Source of the DNA: Neomoorella stamsii
Lineage (GTDB): Bacteria; Bacillota; DSM-521; Neomoorellales; Neomoorellaceae
Direction: 5' to 3'
Length of the DNA stretch: 64,000 nucleotides
Assembly (NCBI RefSeq): GCF_002995805.1
Contig: NZ_PVXL01000072.1
Span: 37,977-101,976 of the forward strand
How positions within the stretch are numbered: position 1 is the first letter of the stretch; each line of letters opens with the position of its first letter. Position numbers and translations under genes: made by a program. Positions 48,062-56,665 of the stretch are shown piece after piece. The notes under the pieces were generated by a model. It was given only the letters and a program-made list of their open reading frames with translations. It was not told where the DNA came from and ran no database searches.

Positions 48062-48868
48062 CTACTCTTCCTCTTTCTCAGGTTTCATGGGCACCAGCCG
48101 CAGTTCAGCTTTGATCAACTCCAGAAGTTTCTGCCGTCCCTTCTCGTTATAAACAAAGTTCTTCACCTGCTTGTCGCTGCTGGCCGACTTATCGAGCACC
48201 CACATGCCGTATTCCGAGGTTTTCAGCCCGTATTTATTGGCCACCCGCCCCACCTTGTTGGCCGACACCCCGGCCTCCTCGGCGATTTCGGTGGCGGTGA
48301 AGGTAACATCGATTTGCGGTTTAGGCAGCAGCGGTTTGCCTACTACCAATTCGGTGGCCCCGGCGATTAGCAGCTGGATGGATTCGGGCGACAGTACATC
48401 CTTGAACTCCCTGGCCATCTGCCGCAGCAGGGCCTCCTGCCGGGTCCTGGCGTTGATCAGCATGGCTTCGGCCCGTTTGGCCTGCTCGGTTAACTCTTTA
48501 GCCATCCCTTTGGCCCGGAAGTAGACGTTTACCAGCTGGCGCTGCACCTGCCAGGCCAGGTCGTCGGTGAAGGATTTGACCAGCATCAGGTAGCCGGATT
48601 CGGTGAGGAGGATAACTTCAATGTTTGGATTTCCTTCTTTTGAGTTGAGTCCGAATTCCGGACGCAACTCCCGACGTGGAACTACAAAGAAATCCTCGCC
48701 TTCAATAAAATGTTTCCGATTATCGTTGAACCGTTTTCTGGCTGTCCCTTCGGGCCTCTGGTGTAGTTCGTCGATATCCCGAAATGTTACCACCCGTTGG
48801 CCATTAAACTCTTTAACAATAACTTCCCGTTGATGGCCGGCGACGGTAAGCTGGACTACTTGCCCCAC
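48062..48868 (-). CDS. Antirepressor with ORF6N domain
   Basis: 268 residues. N-terminal ORF6N/KilA-N-like DNA-binding domain: VIVKEFNGQRVVTFRDIDELHQRPEGTARKRFNDNRKHFIEGEDFFVV. The central helical region includes LTESGYLMLVKSFTDDLAWQVQRQLVNVYFRAK. The C-terminal HTH-like part (FTATEIAEEAGVSANKVGRVANKYGL) resembles the ANT/KilAC module. Such proteins release prophage repression. It is transcribed leftward, between the two immunity switches. Confidence 0.87.
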   Translation of the reverse strand: MGQVVQLTVAGHQREVIVKEFNGQRVVTFRDIDELHQRPEGTARKRFNDNRKHFIEGEDFFVVPRRELRPEFGLNSKEGNPNIEVILLTESGYLMLVKSFTDDLAWQVQRQLVNVYFRAKGMAKELTEQAKRAEAMLINARTRQEALLRQMAREFKDVLSPESIQLLIAGATELVVGKPLLPKPQIDVTFTATEIAEEAGVSANKVGRVANKYGLKTSEYGMWVLDKSASSDKQVKNFVYNEKGRQKLLELIKAELRLVPMKPEKEEE

Positions 48869-48892
48869 TGTTGTACCTCCTTCTTTTAAGGT

Positions 48893-49138
48893 TTATCCTT
48901 CGGTCCCTGTTGGTTTAGGAAAGTCAAACTGCTTCATTCTGAAGCCATCGAGGTCACAAAAAATTTCTTCCGGGGCAACTTCAAAAATCGCTGCAATTCT
49001 TTTTGCTAAGCCATAAGTAGGATTTCTTAGTCCAGTCTCAATAAAACCATAAAAGCTTCTTGATATACCAAGCATTTTTGCTACATCTTGCTGTGTCATA
49101 TTTCGTTCTCTTCTAAGAGCAGATAGCTTTTCTCTCAT
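48893..49138 (-). CDS. Cro-like XRE regulator (switch 2)
   Basis: 81 residues from ATG 49138, 8 nt after AGGAGG. HTH: LSALRRERNMTQQDVAKMLGISRSFYGFIETGLRNPTYGLAKRIAAIFEVAPEEIF. Driven by a perfect TTGACA-17-TATAAT promoter (49183-49211). It lies upstream of the antirepressor and is likely co-transcribed with it. Confidence 0.85.
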   Translation of the reverse strand: MREKLSALRRERNMTQQDVAKMLGISRSFYGFIETGLRNPTYGLAKRIAAIFEVAPEEIFCDLDGFRMKQFDFPKPTGTEG

Positions 49139-49276
49139 TTTTTGCACCTCCTTTAGCTACATTATGAAGCAGTTCTGGGTATATTATATAGCTACCATCT
49201 GAAGCTGTCAACTACTTTTTGAAGCAAAAATTTAAATACTACATTTCGTGGAGTATAATAAAGGAAGGTGATAAAA
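49139..49276. promoter_or_regulatory. Divergent promoter/operator region, switch 2
   Basis: Leftward: TTGACA (49206-49211), 17 nt, TATAAT (49183-49188), perfect consensus. Rightward: TTTAAA (49231-49236), 17 nt, TATAAT (49254-49259). Three TGAAGC direct repeats (49165, 49200, 49220) flank and overlap the promoters and are likely operators. Confidence 0.8.
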
Positions 49277-49672
49277 ATGGCTTTTGCGGAACGGTTGACA
49301 CGCTTAAGGGAAAGAAAAGGGTTGACGCAAGAAGACTTGGCAAAAAAATTAAATATCTCAAGATCAGCTTTATCGTTATGGGAAATTGGTAAAAGAGAAC
49401 CTAATTTTGAAACCACCACCAAAATAGCCGACTTCTTCGGAGTAAGCGTAGACTACCTCCTTGGCCGCACCGACGACCCCCGTTCCCTAAAAGAAAAAGT
49501 CTTTGATCCAACCTATGAACCCACCGAGGTGGATTTGGAGGAACTCCTCCAAATAGCCAACATACGTTTTATGGGAGAAAAACTGGCAAAGCAGGACAAA
49601 GATAAATTGCTCCAGATAGCCAAGATTTTATGGGAAGAACGCAGGAAAATAAAACAAGAAGAAGGCGATTAA
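49277..49672 (+). CDS. immR: XRE-type prophage repressor (switch 2, partner of ImmA)
   Basis: 131 residues from ATG 49277 after AAGGAAGGTGATAAAA. HTH: LTRLRERKGLTQEDLAKKLNISRSALSLWEIGKREPNFETTTKIADFFGVSVDYLLGRTDDP, the ImmR-like signature. The C-terminal half is helical. The next gene encodes an ImmA-like protease that would cleave it upon DNA damage, as in ICEBs1-type control (by homology). Confidence 0.87.
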   Translation: MAFAERLTRLRERKGLTQEDLAKKLNISRSALSLWEIGKREPNFETTTKIADFFGVSVDYLLGRTDDPRSLKEKVFDPTYEPTEVDLEELLQIANIRFMGEKLAKQDKDKLLQIAKILWEERRKIKQEEGD

Positions 49673-49751
49673 ATTGGCCGTCTCCCTTAAAAGGGTAAGC
49701 GGCCAAATATAATTTACAGTTTTTTCGACATTGTTCGACTGGGGGTAAAGT

Positions 49752-50189
49752 ATGCCATACAAGACCAAATATGAATTAGTCGCCGCCGATGTCGAGGAAC
49801 TGTTGCAAAAATACGGGACACGGGACCCATTTAAATTAGCCGACTACTTAAACCTGAAAATAAGGCGCAGAAACCTGCCGGACGGCATAGCTGGCATGGT
49901 AGGAGAGTTATGGGGCAAAGTGATAATAATGCTGGATTTTTCGTTGCCGGAGGATGAGGCCCGTTACATAGTAGCCCACGAAATTTATCATCACCTGGAC
50001 AAGCATCCTGATGTCGTATTGTCAAAGAAAGCTTTGTGGGGTGATTGGTTTGAGGTAAAGGCAGATTTATTCGCCGCCAGCCTGCTTATTTGCGAAAAGC
50101 CACGATGGAGTGAGACCGAAATTGAGTTTGCGGCAAGGACCCAGGTGCCGGTGCGCCTGGTCAGGTTGTGGTTTAGAAGGGCTGCTTAA
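49752..50189 (+). CDS. immA: ImmA/IrrE-type metallopeptidase
   Basis: 145 residues. Zinc-protease motif HEIYHHL (76-82) with a downstream acidic EVKADLFAASLLI segment providing the third ligand, and the usual N-terminal YELVAADVEELLQKYGTRDPFKLADYLNLKI. It would cleave the repressor encoded just before it and trigger induction. Confidence 0.9.
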   Translation: MPYKTKYELVAADVEELLQKYGTRDPFKLADYLNLKIRRRNLPDGIAGMVGELWGKVIIMLDFSLPEDEARYIVAHEIYHHLDKHPDVVLSKKALWGDWFEVKADLFAASLLICEKPRWSETEIEFAARTQVPVRLVRLWFRRAA

Positions 50190-50234
50190 GTAGTTATCTT
50201 GGTAAATACTGCTAAATAAAAGGAGGAAGTATAA

Positions 50235-50897
50235 ATGAGCGAAGAACAAAAGCCGAAGAAAAAAGAAATGGGATGTGGGTGTTTAACTATAATTGCAGTT
50301 GTTATTTTACTAGGTATAGTTGGTTCCCTTTTCGGAGGTGGCGATAAGGAAACAAAAACTAGCCCCCCTGAACCCACTTCATCCCAAAAACAGGCTTCTA
50401 TTGACTGGCCAACAGCAGAAATTACAGAGCAAAATATCAGATCCGCTTTATCAGGAGAAGCTCCGGCCAACCCAATATCAAAAGACCTTAAATTCCCGGA
50501 AAATATTACCCAAATATCTATAGAAAATCATGCGAAAGAAGGACAGAAAAGCATCTTGATTTATTATAAAGCGGATACCGCATGGGACGAGACGGATTTT
50601 GTTAAAAGAGTTGGCGGAACAGCAATTGTTGCTGCCAGCATTTTATTCCAAAATCCTAAAATTGAGCAATTAGGTATTTTTGCTCAAGCTGATATGACTG
50701 ACCAATATGGCAAAACCAGCACAGAAGTTGTTACAAAAATTGTATTAACTCGTGATTTGGCCCAGAAGGTTGATTGGAAAGGGCTTGCGGAAAGGCATGT
50801 AACAGATCCAGGGAATATATACCGTATTGCCGATAATTACAATATCCATTTAGGAATACTTAACAAGGTAAAAACTGATGAAGTACGCTTACGTTAA
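50235..50897 (+). CDS. Membrane-anchored protein, possible superinfection exclusion or lysogen factor
   Basis: 220 residues. A charged N-terminus (EEQKPKKKEMGCGC), then one membrane segment (LTIIAVVILLGIVGSLFGG), a Ser/Pro/Thr linker and an extracellular domain of about 150 residues (RVGGTAIVAASILFQNPKIEQLGIFAQADMTDQYG). The topology and place in the lysogenic operon suit a protein shown at the cell surface of the lysogen. No family recognised. Overlaps the integrase frame by 20 nt. Confidence 0.72.
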   Translation: MSEEQKPKKKEMGCGCLTIIAVVILLGIVGSLFGGGDKETKTSPPEPTSSQKQASIDWPTAEITEQNIRSALSGEAPANPISKDLKFPENITQISIENHAKEGQKSILIYYKADTAWDETDFVKRVGGTAIVAASILFQNPKIEQLGIFAQADMTDQYGKTSTEVVTKIVLTRDLAQKVDWKGLAERHVTDPGNIYRIADNYNIHLGILNKVKTDEVRLR

Positions 50898-52425
50898 TGA
50901 AAATGAAATTAAATATTCAGGAGGCGCATCTATAAATCTAATGCCCGACCACAAACGCGCCTGCGCCTACATCCGCGTTTCCCGCGAAAAGGAAGACGGC
51001 GTTTCCCCGGAACAGCAGAAAGAAAAGGCCGAACTTCAGGCCAGGCTGATGGGGGCCGACCTGCTGCATATCTATGAGGACCTGGACATCTCCGGCCGGA
51101 GCGACAAGCGCCCGGCCTTCCGGCAAATGATTGAGGACGTAAAGGCCGGGAAATGGGACTGCGTACTCGTATACAAAGTGGACCGTTTTGCCCGGAATGT
51201 CAAGGACTTCCATCACTACATGGAAATCCTGGAGCAGTATAACTGCTCCCTAATCTCTATCAGCCAGAACTTTGATACCGACAGTCCGACCGGCCGGTTA
51301 CTAAGAAATATCCTGGTGGACTTTGCCCAGTTCGAGTCAGAGATGATAAGTGAACGGGTGCGGGATAACAAAATAGCCAATGCAAAACGCGGCCGCTGGA
51401 ACGGCGGCCACGCACCCTATGGCTATAAAGCTGTAGACAAGCAGCTGGTGATAGATGAAAAGGAAGCCGAAGCGGTAAGGCTGGCTTTCCGGCGGCGGGC
51501 CGAAGGTTATGGCGTCCTGGCCATCGCCAAGGAATTAAATATGCGCGGTTATAAACCTCGGCGGGGGTCCGCCTGGGGCAACTATTGGAGCGAGCATTCG
51601 GTTAAATATATGCTTGCCAATCGGATTTACATTGGCGAGCTCAATTATGCCGGCGAAACAATTAAAGACGCCGTCCCTGCTATTATTGACGAGGCCCTTT
51701 TCAACGCCGCGCAAAAGACGAAAGACATCCCCAACCGTACCCAGGCCAGTACCCACCTGCTGACCGGCTTGCTTTACTGCGCCCACTGCGGCCATTACAG
51801 CTTCCAAATCCAGTACCACGGACGCAGGCATGTCCGGCGGTATGTGTGCCAGACAAAAAGAAGGAAAAGTACCACGGCCTGCCCGTCGAAAATCCTGGAT
51901 GCGGACAGCCTGGAAGAACGTATTGCTCAGGAGCTTTTCCTGCTGGCGAATGAAAGCCGCTTGATAGAATATGCCTACAGGGATTTAAAAGAATCCTACC
52001 AGGAACGGGTAAAGAATATGTCTGCCGAAAGGCCGAAGCTGCTGGAGGAACTGGAACGGGTACAGAGGCTTATGCGGGAACTATTTTCCGATTACTATGA
52101 CCACCGCATAATTACGCGGGAACAGTTTACGGCGAAAAACCAGGAATACCTAGCCCAGGAAGCGGCGCTTAAATCCAGGCTGGAAGATATTTCCCATGTA
52201 GAAGCCCAGAATGCTACTCTCGATGAAGACATTAGAATTTTGAAGGAAGAATTGTCCCATCTTGCCGCCGGCTGGACGCACTTGGCCCCCGTAGAACGCC
52301 GCCAGGCATTAAGGAATGTGGTAAAGCGGGTTACTGTTTATGAAGATTATATCGAAATCGATTTATTCCACCTGAAACAAAAAGTGGTCCCCGCTACTAT
52401 AACGAGGACCACCATGACTTTCTGA
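50878..52425 (+). CDS. int: Large serine recombinase (phage integrase)
   Basis: 515 residues from ATG 50878; ATG 50941 (494 residues) begins the conserved domain, but AGGAGG lies 16 nt before it, so the start is uncertain. Catalytic Ser is in AYIRVSREKEDG; the resolvase domain continues with DLDISGRSDKRPAFRQMIEDV and YKVDRFARNVKDF. The recombinase domain and zinc ribbon (LLYCAHCGHYSF...YVCQTKR...CPSK) follow, then a coiled coil. It integrates the phage at the tRNA-Val site, an unusual target for this enzyme class. Its 3' end contains a terminator for the convergent tRNA. Confidence 0.93.
   Translation: MKYAYVNENEIKYSGGASINLMPDHKRACAYIRVSREKEDGVSPEQQKEKAELQARLMGADLLHIYEDLDISGRSDKRPAFRQMIEDVKAGKWDCVLVYKVDRFARNVKDFHHYMEILEQYNCSLISISQNFDTDSPTGRLLRNILVDFAQFESEMISERVRDNKIANAKRGRWNGGHAPYGYKAVDKQLVIDEKEAEAVRLAFRRRAEGYGVLAIAKELNMRGYKPRRGSAWGNYWSEHSVKYMLANRIYIGELNYAGETIKDAVPAIIDEALFNAAQKTKDIPNRTQASTHLLTGLLYCAHCGHYSFQIQYHGRRHVRRYVCQTKRRKSTTACPSKILDADSLEERIAQELFLLANESRLIEYAYRDLKESYQERVKNMSAERPKLLEELERVQRLMRELFSDYYDHRIITREQFTAKNQEYLAQEAALKSRLEDISHVEAQNATLDEDIRILKEELSHLAAGWTHLAPVERRQALRNVVKRVTVYEDYIEIDLFHLKQKVVPATITRTTMTF
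52379..52412 (-). terminator. Terminator of the phage-borne tRNA-Val, inside the integrase 3' end
   Basis: On the minus strand GTGGTCC (complement of 52406-52412) pairs with GGACCAC (complement of 52384-52390), followed by TTTTTGTTT. It lies 13 bp after the tRNA CCA end and is encoded in the last codons of the integrase. Confidence 0.85.
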
Positions 52426-52500
52426 TGGTGGGCGCAGCAAGGATTGAACTTGCGACCCCTTCCGCGTCAAGGAAGTGCTCTCCCACTGAGCTATGCGCCC
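52426..52500 (-). tRNA. tRNA-Val(GAC), complete, phage-borne
   Basis: 75 nt with encoded CCA. Acceptor GGGCGCA/TGCGCCC, D-arm AGCTCAGTGGGAGAGCA, anticodon arm CTTCC-TTGACGC-GGAAG with anticodon GAC, T-arm GCAAG-TTCAATC-CTTGC. It lies inside the prophage between the integrase stop (52423-52425) and attR. The broken host tRNA has the same anticodon loop but a different acceptor stem. Confidence 0.95.
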
Positions 52501-52531
52501 GAAAAGATGGTATATAGGGTGTGTATCCGGT

Positions 52532-52546
52532 GGATTGAACCTGCGA
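52532..52546. other. attR core
   Basis: GGATTGAACCTGCGA, identical to 2620-2634, in the T-arm of the split host tRNA. Confidence 0.85.
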
Positions 52547-52591
52547 CCCCCTCCGCGTCAAGGAGGTGCTCTCCCACTGAGCTACGAACCC
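52532..52591 (-). pseudogene. tRNA-Val(GAC) 5' fragment, right prophage junction
   Basis: The minus strand reads GGGTTCG, the D-arm AGCTCAGTGGGAGAGCA, anticodon arm CCTCC-TTGACGC-GGAGG and T-stem GCAGG-TTCAATCC, then leaves into phage sequence that cannot complete the T-stem or acceptor. The missing 3' end is at 2605-2634. Confidence 0.88.
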
Positions 52592-52622
52592 TTTTGTTTT
52601 TATCTTCCCAGTGACGTAATAT

Positions 52623-52651
52623 ATTATGCCCGAAAAAGGCCAGCATGTCAA
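52623..52651 (-). promoter_or_regulatory. Host tRNA-Val promoter
   Basis: TTGACA (52646-52651), 17 nt, CATAAT (52623-52628) on the minus strand. It now reads the broken tRNA 5' part and then the complete phage tRNA-Val up to the terminator at 52379. The -35 touches the lipA stop codon. Confidence 0.8.
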
Positions 52652-53550
52652 GAGCAGGAGGGCTTCACCCCGGCCACTTTCTCACTAAACTCGGCAGCAT
52701 GGTAAGAACTGCGAACAAAAGGGGCAGAGGCCACATAGAGGAAGCCCATTTCCCGGCCTTTTTCAGCGTACCAGGCAAAGGTTTCCGGGGTTACAAATTC
52801 CTTAATCTCCAGGTGCCCGGCTGAAGGCCGCAGGTACTGGCCGATAGTCAGGATATCGCAGTCTACCGACCGGAGATCGGTCATTACCTGTAAAACTTCG
52901 TCTATGGTTTCTCCCAGGCCTACCATCAGGCCGGACTTGGTATAGATGGCCGGGTCAAGCTCCTTCATTTTTTTAAGAACCTGGAGGCTGCGCCGGTAGT
53001 CAGCTTGAGGCCGCACCGTGAGATAGAGCCGCGGTACCGTCTCTACGTTGTGGTTAAAAATATCCGGCTTCGCCCTGGCCACGGTGGCCAGGGCCTCCTT
53101 GTCGCCGCGAAAATCTGGCGTCAGGACCTCAATATAGGCCTGCGGCAGGGCGGCTCGCAGGGCATTGATGGTGGCGGCAAAATGGCCGGCGCCGCCGTCG
53201 GGCAGGTCGTCCCGGGTTACCGATGTTACAACCACATGCTTTAAACCCAGGCGCCGCGCCGCTTCGGCCACACGCTCGGGTTCATCCTGGTCCACTGTTT
53301 CCGGCCGGCCGTGCTCTACGGCGCAAAAGCGGCAGTTGCGGGTACAGATATTGCCCAGGATCATAAAGGTCGCTGTACGCCTGGCAAAACATTCACCCTG
53401 GTTGGGGCAGAGGGCGCTCTGGCAAACGGTGTTGAGATGCAGGCCGGCAAGGAGCCGCCGGGTGGCTTCTATATCCCCGGAAGAGGGTATACGCTTGTGC
53501 AACCATGAGGGCAGGCGCTTGTGCCTCGCTACCACCGATGACGTAGCCAT
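52648..53550 (-). CDS. lipA: Lipoyl synthase
   Basis: 300 residues, radical SAM enzyme inserting two sulfurs into octanoyl groups on lipoyl proteins. Auxiliary cluster cysteines C43, C48, C54 ([14 protein letters not shown]) and radical-SAM cysteines C69, C73, C76 (CTRNCRFC). The C-terminal RSSYHA serine that completes the auxiliary cluster is present. Located beside lpd, in line with lipoate use by 2-oxoacid dehydrogenase or glycine cleavage systems. Confidence 0.96.
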   Translation of the reverse strand: MATSSVVARHKRLPSWLHKRIPSSGDIEATRRLLAGLHLNTVCQSALCPNQGECFARRTATFMILGNICTRNCRFCAVEHGRPETVDQDEPERVAEAARRLGLKHVVVTSVTRDDLPDGGAGHFAATINALRAALPQAYIEVLTPDFRGDKEALATVARAKPDIFNHNVETVPRLYLTVRPQADYRRSLQVLKKMKELDPAIYTKSGLMVGLGETIDEVLQVMTDLRSVDCDILTIGQYLRPSAGHLEIKEFVTPETFAWYAEKGREMGFLYVASAPFVRSSYHAAEFSEKVAGVKPSCS

Positions 53551-53756
53551 TTTCCTACCCCTTTGCTTTCGCTAGTTTATAGATACCCCGCGATGCAGAT
53601 AGGGTCCTGGCCCCCTTGATGAACTCCCTGGAAAAAGACTTCTCCCTAAAGTGGTGCTTCCTGGTAGAAGGATTCGACTTCAAGTACAGCATAGATTTTC
53701 ATAGTTTCAGGGAGAGGGTGCAGCGCCCATAAGGAACTCCTTAGGAAACCTCGCTT

Positions 53757-55136
53757 TTACGAATGGATACTCATCCCATGCACAGCCTCGGCGGCTTCCA
53801 TAACGGCTTCGGCCAGGGTGGGATGGGCATGGATGGTGGCTGCCAGTTCGGTGGCCGTAATCCCCCGGTTCACAGCCAGGGTGCCCTCGGCAATGAGTTC
53901 CGTGGCATGGGGTCCCATGATAAAGACGCCTACGACCCGGTCGCTTTCTGCCTCGGCAATTATCTTGACCATGCCTTCTGTTTCCCCGCTGCAGAGGGCC
54001 TTGCCGCTGGCCAGGAAGGGGAATTTACCGACCTTTACCTTTAGCCCCCGTTCTTCGGCTGCTTCTCTGGTCAGGCCGACACCGGCAATCTCCGGCAGGG
54101 TATAGATGCAGCTGGGCACGGCGTCGTAGTTGACTTTCGTGGGACGGCCCATGATAGTCTCCACTGCCGCCAGGCCCTGGGCCGAGGCGACATGGGCTAG
54201 TTGAATTTTGTTGGTGACGTCGCCGATGGCGTAGATGCCCGGTACGCTGGTGCGCATATATTCATCGACGATTATTTCACCTTTTGGTCCCAGGGCTATC
54301 CCGGCTTCTTCCAGGCCTAAGTCCCGGGTATTGAACTGGCGACCGATGGAGATCAACACCTTGTCAGCAGTTACTGTCTGACCGTCAGCCAATGTGGCCT
54401 TTACCCGGCCGTCTTCTTCCCGAACTGAAATAATCTGGGCCTTCGTCTTTATCTCTACCCCGGCCTTTTTCAGGATCATGCTGAAGCGCTTGGAAATCTC
54501 ACTATCAATCATGGGGAGGATGGTAGGCATCATTTCCACAATGGTGACCTTGCTCCCCAGGGTGGCAAAAAGGGTGGCAAATTCGCAGCCAATGACCCCT
54601 CCGCCGATAATGAGAAGTTCTGCCGGCACTTCCGTCCAGGCCAGGGCCTCGGTGCTGGTAACGACGCTGCTGCCGTTATAGCCCAGGGCGGCAATCAGGG
54701 CCGGCTCCGATCCGGTGGCCAGGATAATGTTTTCGGCCTCGATATTTTCTACCGTCCCTTCGGCGGTGGCCACTTCTACCCGGCCGGGGCCTTTGAGAAA
54801 GCCTCGCCCTTTTATATGGTCAACTTTATTTTTCTTAAATAAGTAGGCAATACCCTGGGTCAACTGCTTGACCACGGCGTCTTTGCGCGCCGCCAGGCGG
54901 GCATAGTCCACCCGGTAATCCTTAACGTCAATACCAAAGGCCGCCGCTCCCTGGATACCCTTCACCAGGGCTGCCCCGGCCAGCAACGCCTTGGTGGGGA
55001 TGCAGCCGCGATTGAGACAGGTGCCGCCTAAAGCGTCCTGTTCGATTACTACCACCCTGGCCCCCAGCTGGGCCGCCCGGATGGCCGCCACATAGCCGCC
55101 GGGCCCGCCGCCGATGATGGCTATCTGGTAACTCAT
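53757..55136 (-). CDS. lpdA: Dihydrolipoyl dehydrogenase
   Basis: 459 residues, flavoprotein reoxidising dihydrolipoamide with NAD+. FAD site IIGGGPGGYVAAIRAAQLG (7-25), redox disulfide C40/C45 in GGTCLNRGCIPTK, NAD site IIGGGVIGCEFATLFATLG, second FAD motif GIYAIGDVT, and the C-terminal HAHPTLAEAVMEA His-Glu pair. All key residues present. About 200 bp without genes separate it from lipA. Confidence 0.96.
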   Translation of the reverse strand: MSYQIAIIGGGPGGYVAAIRAAQLGARVVVIEQDALGGTCLNRGCIPTKALLAGAALVKGIQGAAAFGIDVKDYRVDYARLAARKDAVVKQLTQGIAYLFKKNKVDHIKGRGFLKGPGRVEVATAEGTVENIEAENIILATGSEPALIAALGYNGSSVVTSTEALAWTEVPAELLIIGGGVIGCEFATLFATLGSKVTIVEMMPTILPMIDSEISKRFSMILKKAGVEIKTKAQIISVREEDGRVKATLADGQTVTADKVLISIGRQFNTRDLGLEEAGIALGPKGEIIVDEYMRTSVPGIYAIGDVTNKIQLAHVASAQGLAAVETIMGRPTKVNYDAVPSCIYTLPEIAGVGLTREAAEERGLKVKVGKFPFLASGKALCSGETEGMVKIIAEAESDRVVGVFIMGPHATELIAEGTLAVNRGITATELAATIHAHPTLAEAVMEAAEAVHGMSIHS

Positions 55137-55178
55137 TCTGTACTTCCTCCCTGTTCTGATGCGTTTGCGTTTCCTAAA

Positions 55179-56507
55179 CTAAAACTTGGTCAGGTACTGG
55201 TCTATTTCCCACTGATGCACCCGGGTGCGGTATTCCTCGCACTCGATACGTTTGGCTTCCAGGAAGCGCTGGTAGATATGGGGACCCAGAGCTTCCTGGA
55301 TTACCGCGTCCTTTTCCAGTTCGTCCAGGGCTTCATCCAGTGTGCCCGGGAGGAGTGCAATGCCCCGCTGCTTCAGGGTATCCTTGTCCATATCATAGAT
55401 ATTTTCGTTAACCGGTGCCGGGGGCTCAATCCGGTTTTTAATGCCGTCCAGGCCGGCCTTCAGCATGACAGCAATGGCCAGGTAGGGATTGGCAGAGGGA
55501 TCTGGGTGGCGTACCTCCAGCCGCGTGGAGAGGCCCCGTTTGGCCGGGATGCGGATTAAGGGACTGCGGTTTTGGGGTGACCAGGCAATATAGACCGGCG
55601 CCTCGTACCCTGATACCAGGCGTTTATAAGAGTTAACCGTGGGGTTAGTTATGGCCGTCATACCCCGGGCATGGGCCATCAGACCGCCGATAAAGTAATA
55701 GGCAATTTCACTTAACTGGAGCTTGTCTTCCTGGTCATAAAAGGCATTTTTCCCATCGCGGAAAAGGGAGATGTTGCAGTGCATGCCCGAACCGGCTATA
55801 CCATAAATGGGCTTGGGCATAAAGGTGGCATGGAGGCCGTGGCGCTGGGCAATGGTCCGCACCACGAACTTGAAGGTGGCGATATTGTCGGCCGTCCGCA
55901 GGGCGTCGGCATACTTAAAGTCGATTTCATGCTGGCCCGGGGCCACTTCATGGTGGGAAGCCTCGATTTCAAAGCCCATCTGCTGCAGGGTCAGGACCAT
56001 ATCTCGCCGGGCGTCTTCACCAAGGTCAACCGGTGTCAGGTCAAAGTAACCGGCCCGGTCGTGGGTCTCCAGGGTTGGCCGACCGCTGGCGTCGGTATGG
56101 AAAAGGAAAAATTCTGCTTCCGGTCCAACGTTCATGGTAAAGCCCAGGGCTTCCGCTTCGGCGATAACCCGTTTCAGGGTTCCCCGCGGGCAGCCGATAA
56201 AGGGTGTGCCGTCAGCATTGTAAACATCGCAGATGAGCCGTGCCACAGCGTCGCCGTTGGGCCGCCAGGGAAAGATGGTAAAGGTGGAGGGATCCGGTCG
56301 TAAGTACATGTCTGATTCTTCAATGCGGACAAAACCTTCAATGGATGAGCCATCAAACATGAGTTCATTGTTGAGGGCCTTGGGCAGCTGCTCGACTGTA
56401 ATGGCTACATTTTTTAAAACCCCAAAGATATCAGTAAACTGCAGGCGTATAAACTTGACTCCCAGATCAGTAGCCTGTTGTAAAATTAACTCCCGGCCAC
56501 CGGCCAT
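55179..56507 (-). CDS. glnA: Glutamine synthetase type I (alpha form)
   Basis: 442 residues; makes glutamine from glutamate, ammonia and ATP. Hallmarks: [72 protein letters not shown] and NRSPLIRIP. The length, and NENIYDMD in place of the NLYDLP adenylylation loop, fit the GSI-alpha class, which is regulated without adenylylation. Preceded by a sigma-A promoter and a leader hairpin. Confidence 0.95.
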   Translation of the reverse strand: MAGGRELILQQATDLGVKFIRLQFTDIFGVLKNVAITVEQLPKALNNELMFDGSSIEGFVRIEESDMYLRPDPSTFTIFPWRPNGDAVARLICDVYNADGTPFIGCPRGTLKRVIAEAEALGFTMNVGPEAEFFLFHTDASGRPTLETHDRAGYFDLTPVDLGEDARRDMVLTLQQMGFEIEASHHEVAPGQHEIDFKYADALRTADNIATFKFVVRTIAQRHGLHATFMPKPIYGIAGSGMHCNISLFRDGKNAFYDQEDKLQLSEIAYYFIGGLMAHARGMTAITNPTVNSYKRLVSGYEAPVYIAWSPQNRSPLIRIPAKRGLSTRLEVRHPDPSANPYLAIAVMLKAGLDGIKNRIEPPAPVNENIYDMDKDTLKQRGIALLPGTLDEALDELEKDAVIQEALGPHIYQRFLEAKRIECEEYRTRVHQWEIDQYLTKF

Positions 56508-56537
56508 AAACTAGCTTCCCCTCTCTATAATGATGAA

Positions 56538-56606
56538 AGCGCCCCGGTAAAAGGACGCTCTTTACTTATTCAGATTGATTATAACATCCGCCCAGGCAGG
56601 ATTCAA
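56538..56606 (-). promoter_or_regulatory. glnA promoter and leader hairpin
   Basis: TTGAAT (56601-56606), 17 nt, TATAAT (56578-56583) on the minus strand. The leader contains an imperfect hairpin AGCG-CCC/GG-CGCT at 56538-56559, upstream of the AGAGAGGGG ribosome site. I see no clear GlnR operator. Confidence 0.7.
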
Positions 56607-56665
56607 CAATTTTTTCAGGGTTCCAGTTTTATATTTGGAAGCGGCCACCAAACCCTACTACCCGA

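Larger units (their letters stand above)
2620..52546. mobile_element. Complete temperate contractile-tailed prophage, about 50 kb
   Basis: Bounded by the 15-bp att repeat in a tRNA-Val gene. Contains modules for lysis, PBSX-like tail and baseplate, head and packaging, late regulation, replication and recombination, two immunity switches and a large serine integrase beside attR. All major structural genes appear intact, so it could be functional (inference). The late operon is leftward and the lysogeny genes rightward. Confidence 0.93.

Noticed and set aside
52426..52500. Complete tRNA-Val as the integration target
   Set aside because: Its own two halves match, and combining its 5' part with the 3' stub at 2605-2634 gives a mismatched acceptor stem (GGGCGCA with CGGACCC), unlike the tRNA at 52532-52591.
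56560..56600. GlnR operator upstream of glnA
   Set aside because: TGTTA is present but the partner half-site TNACA at the right distance is not.
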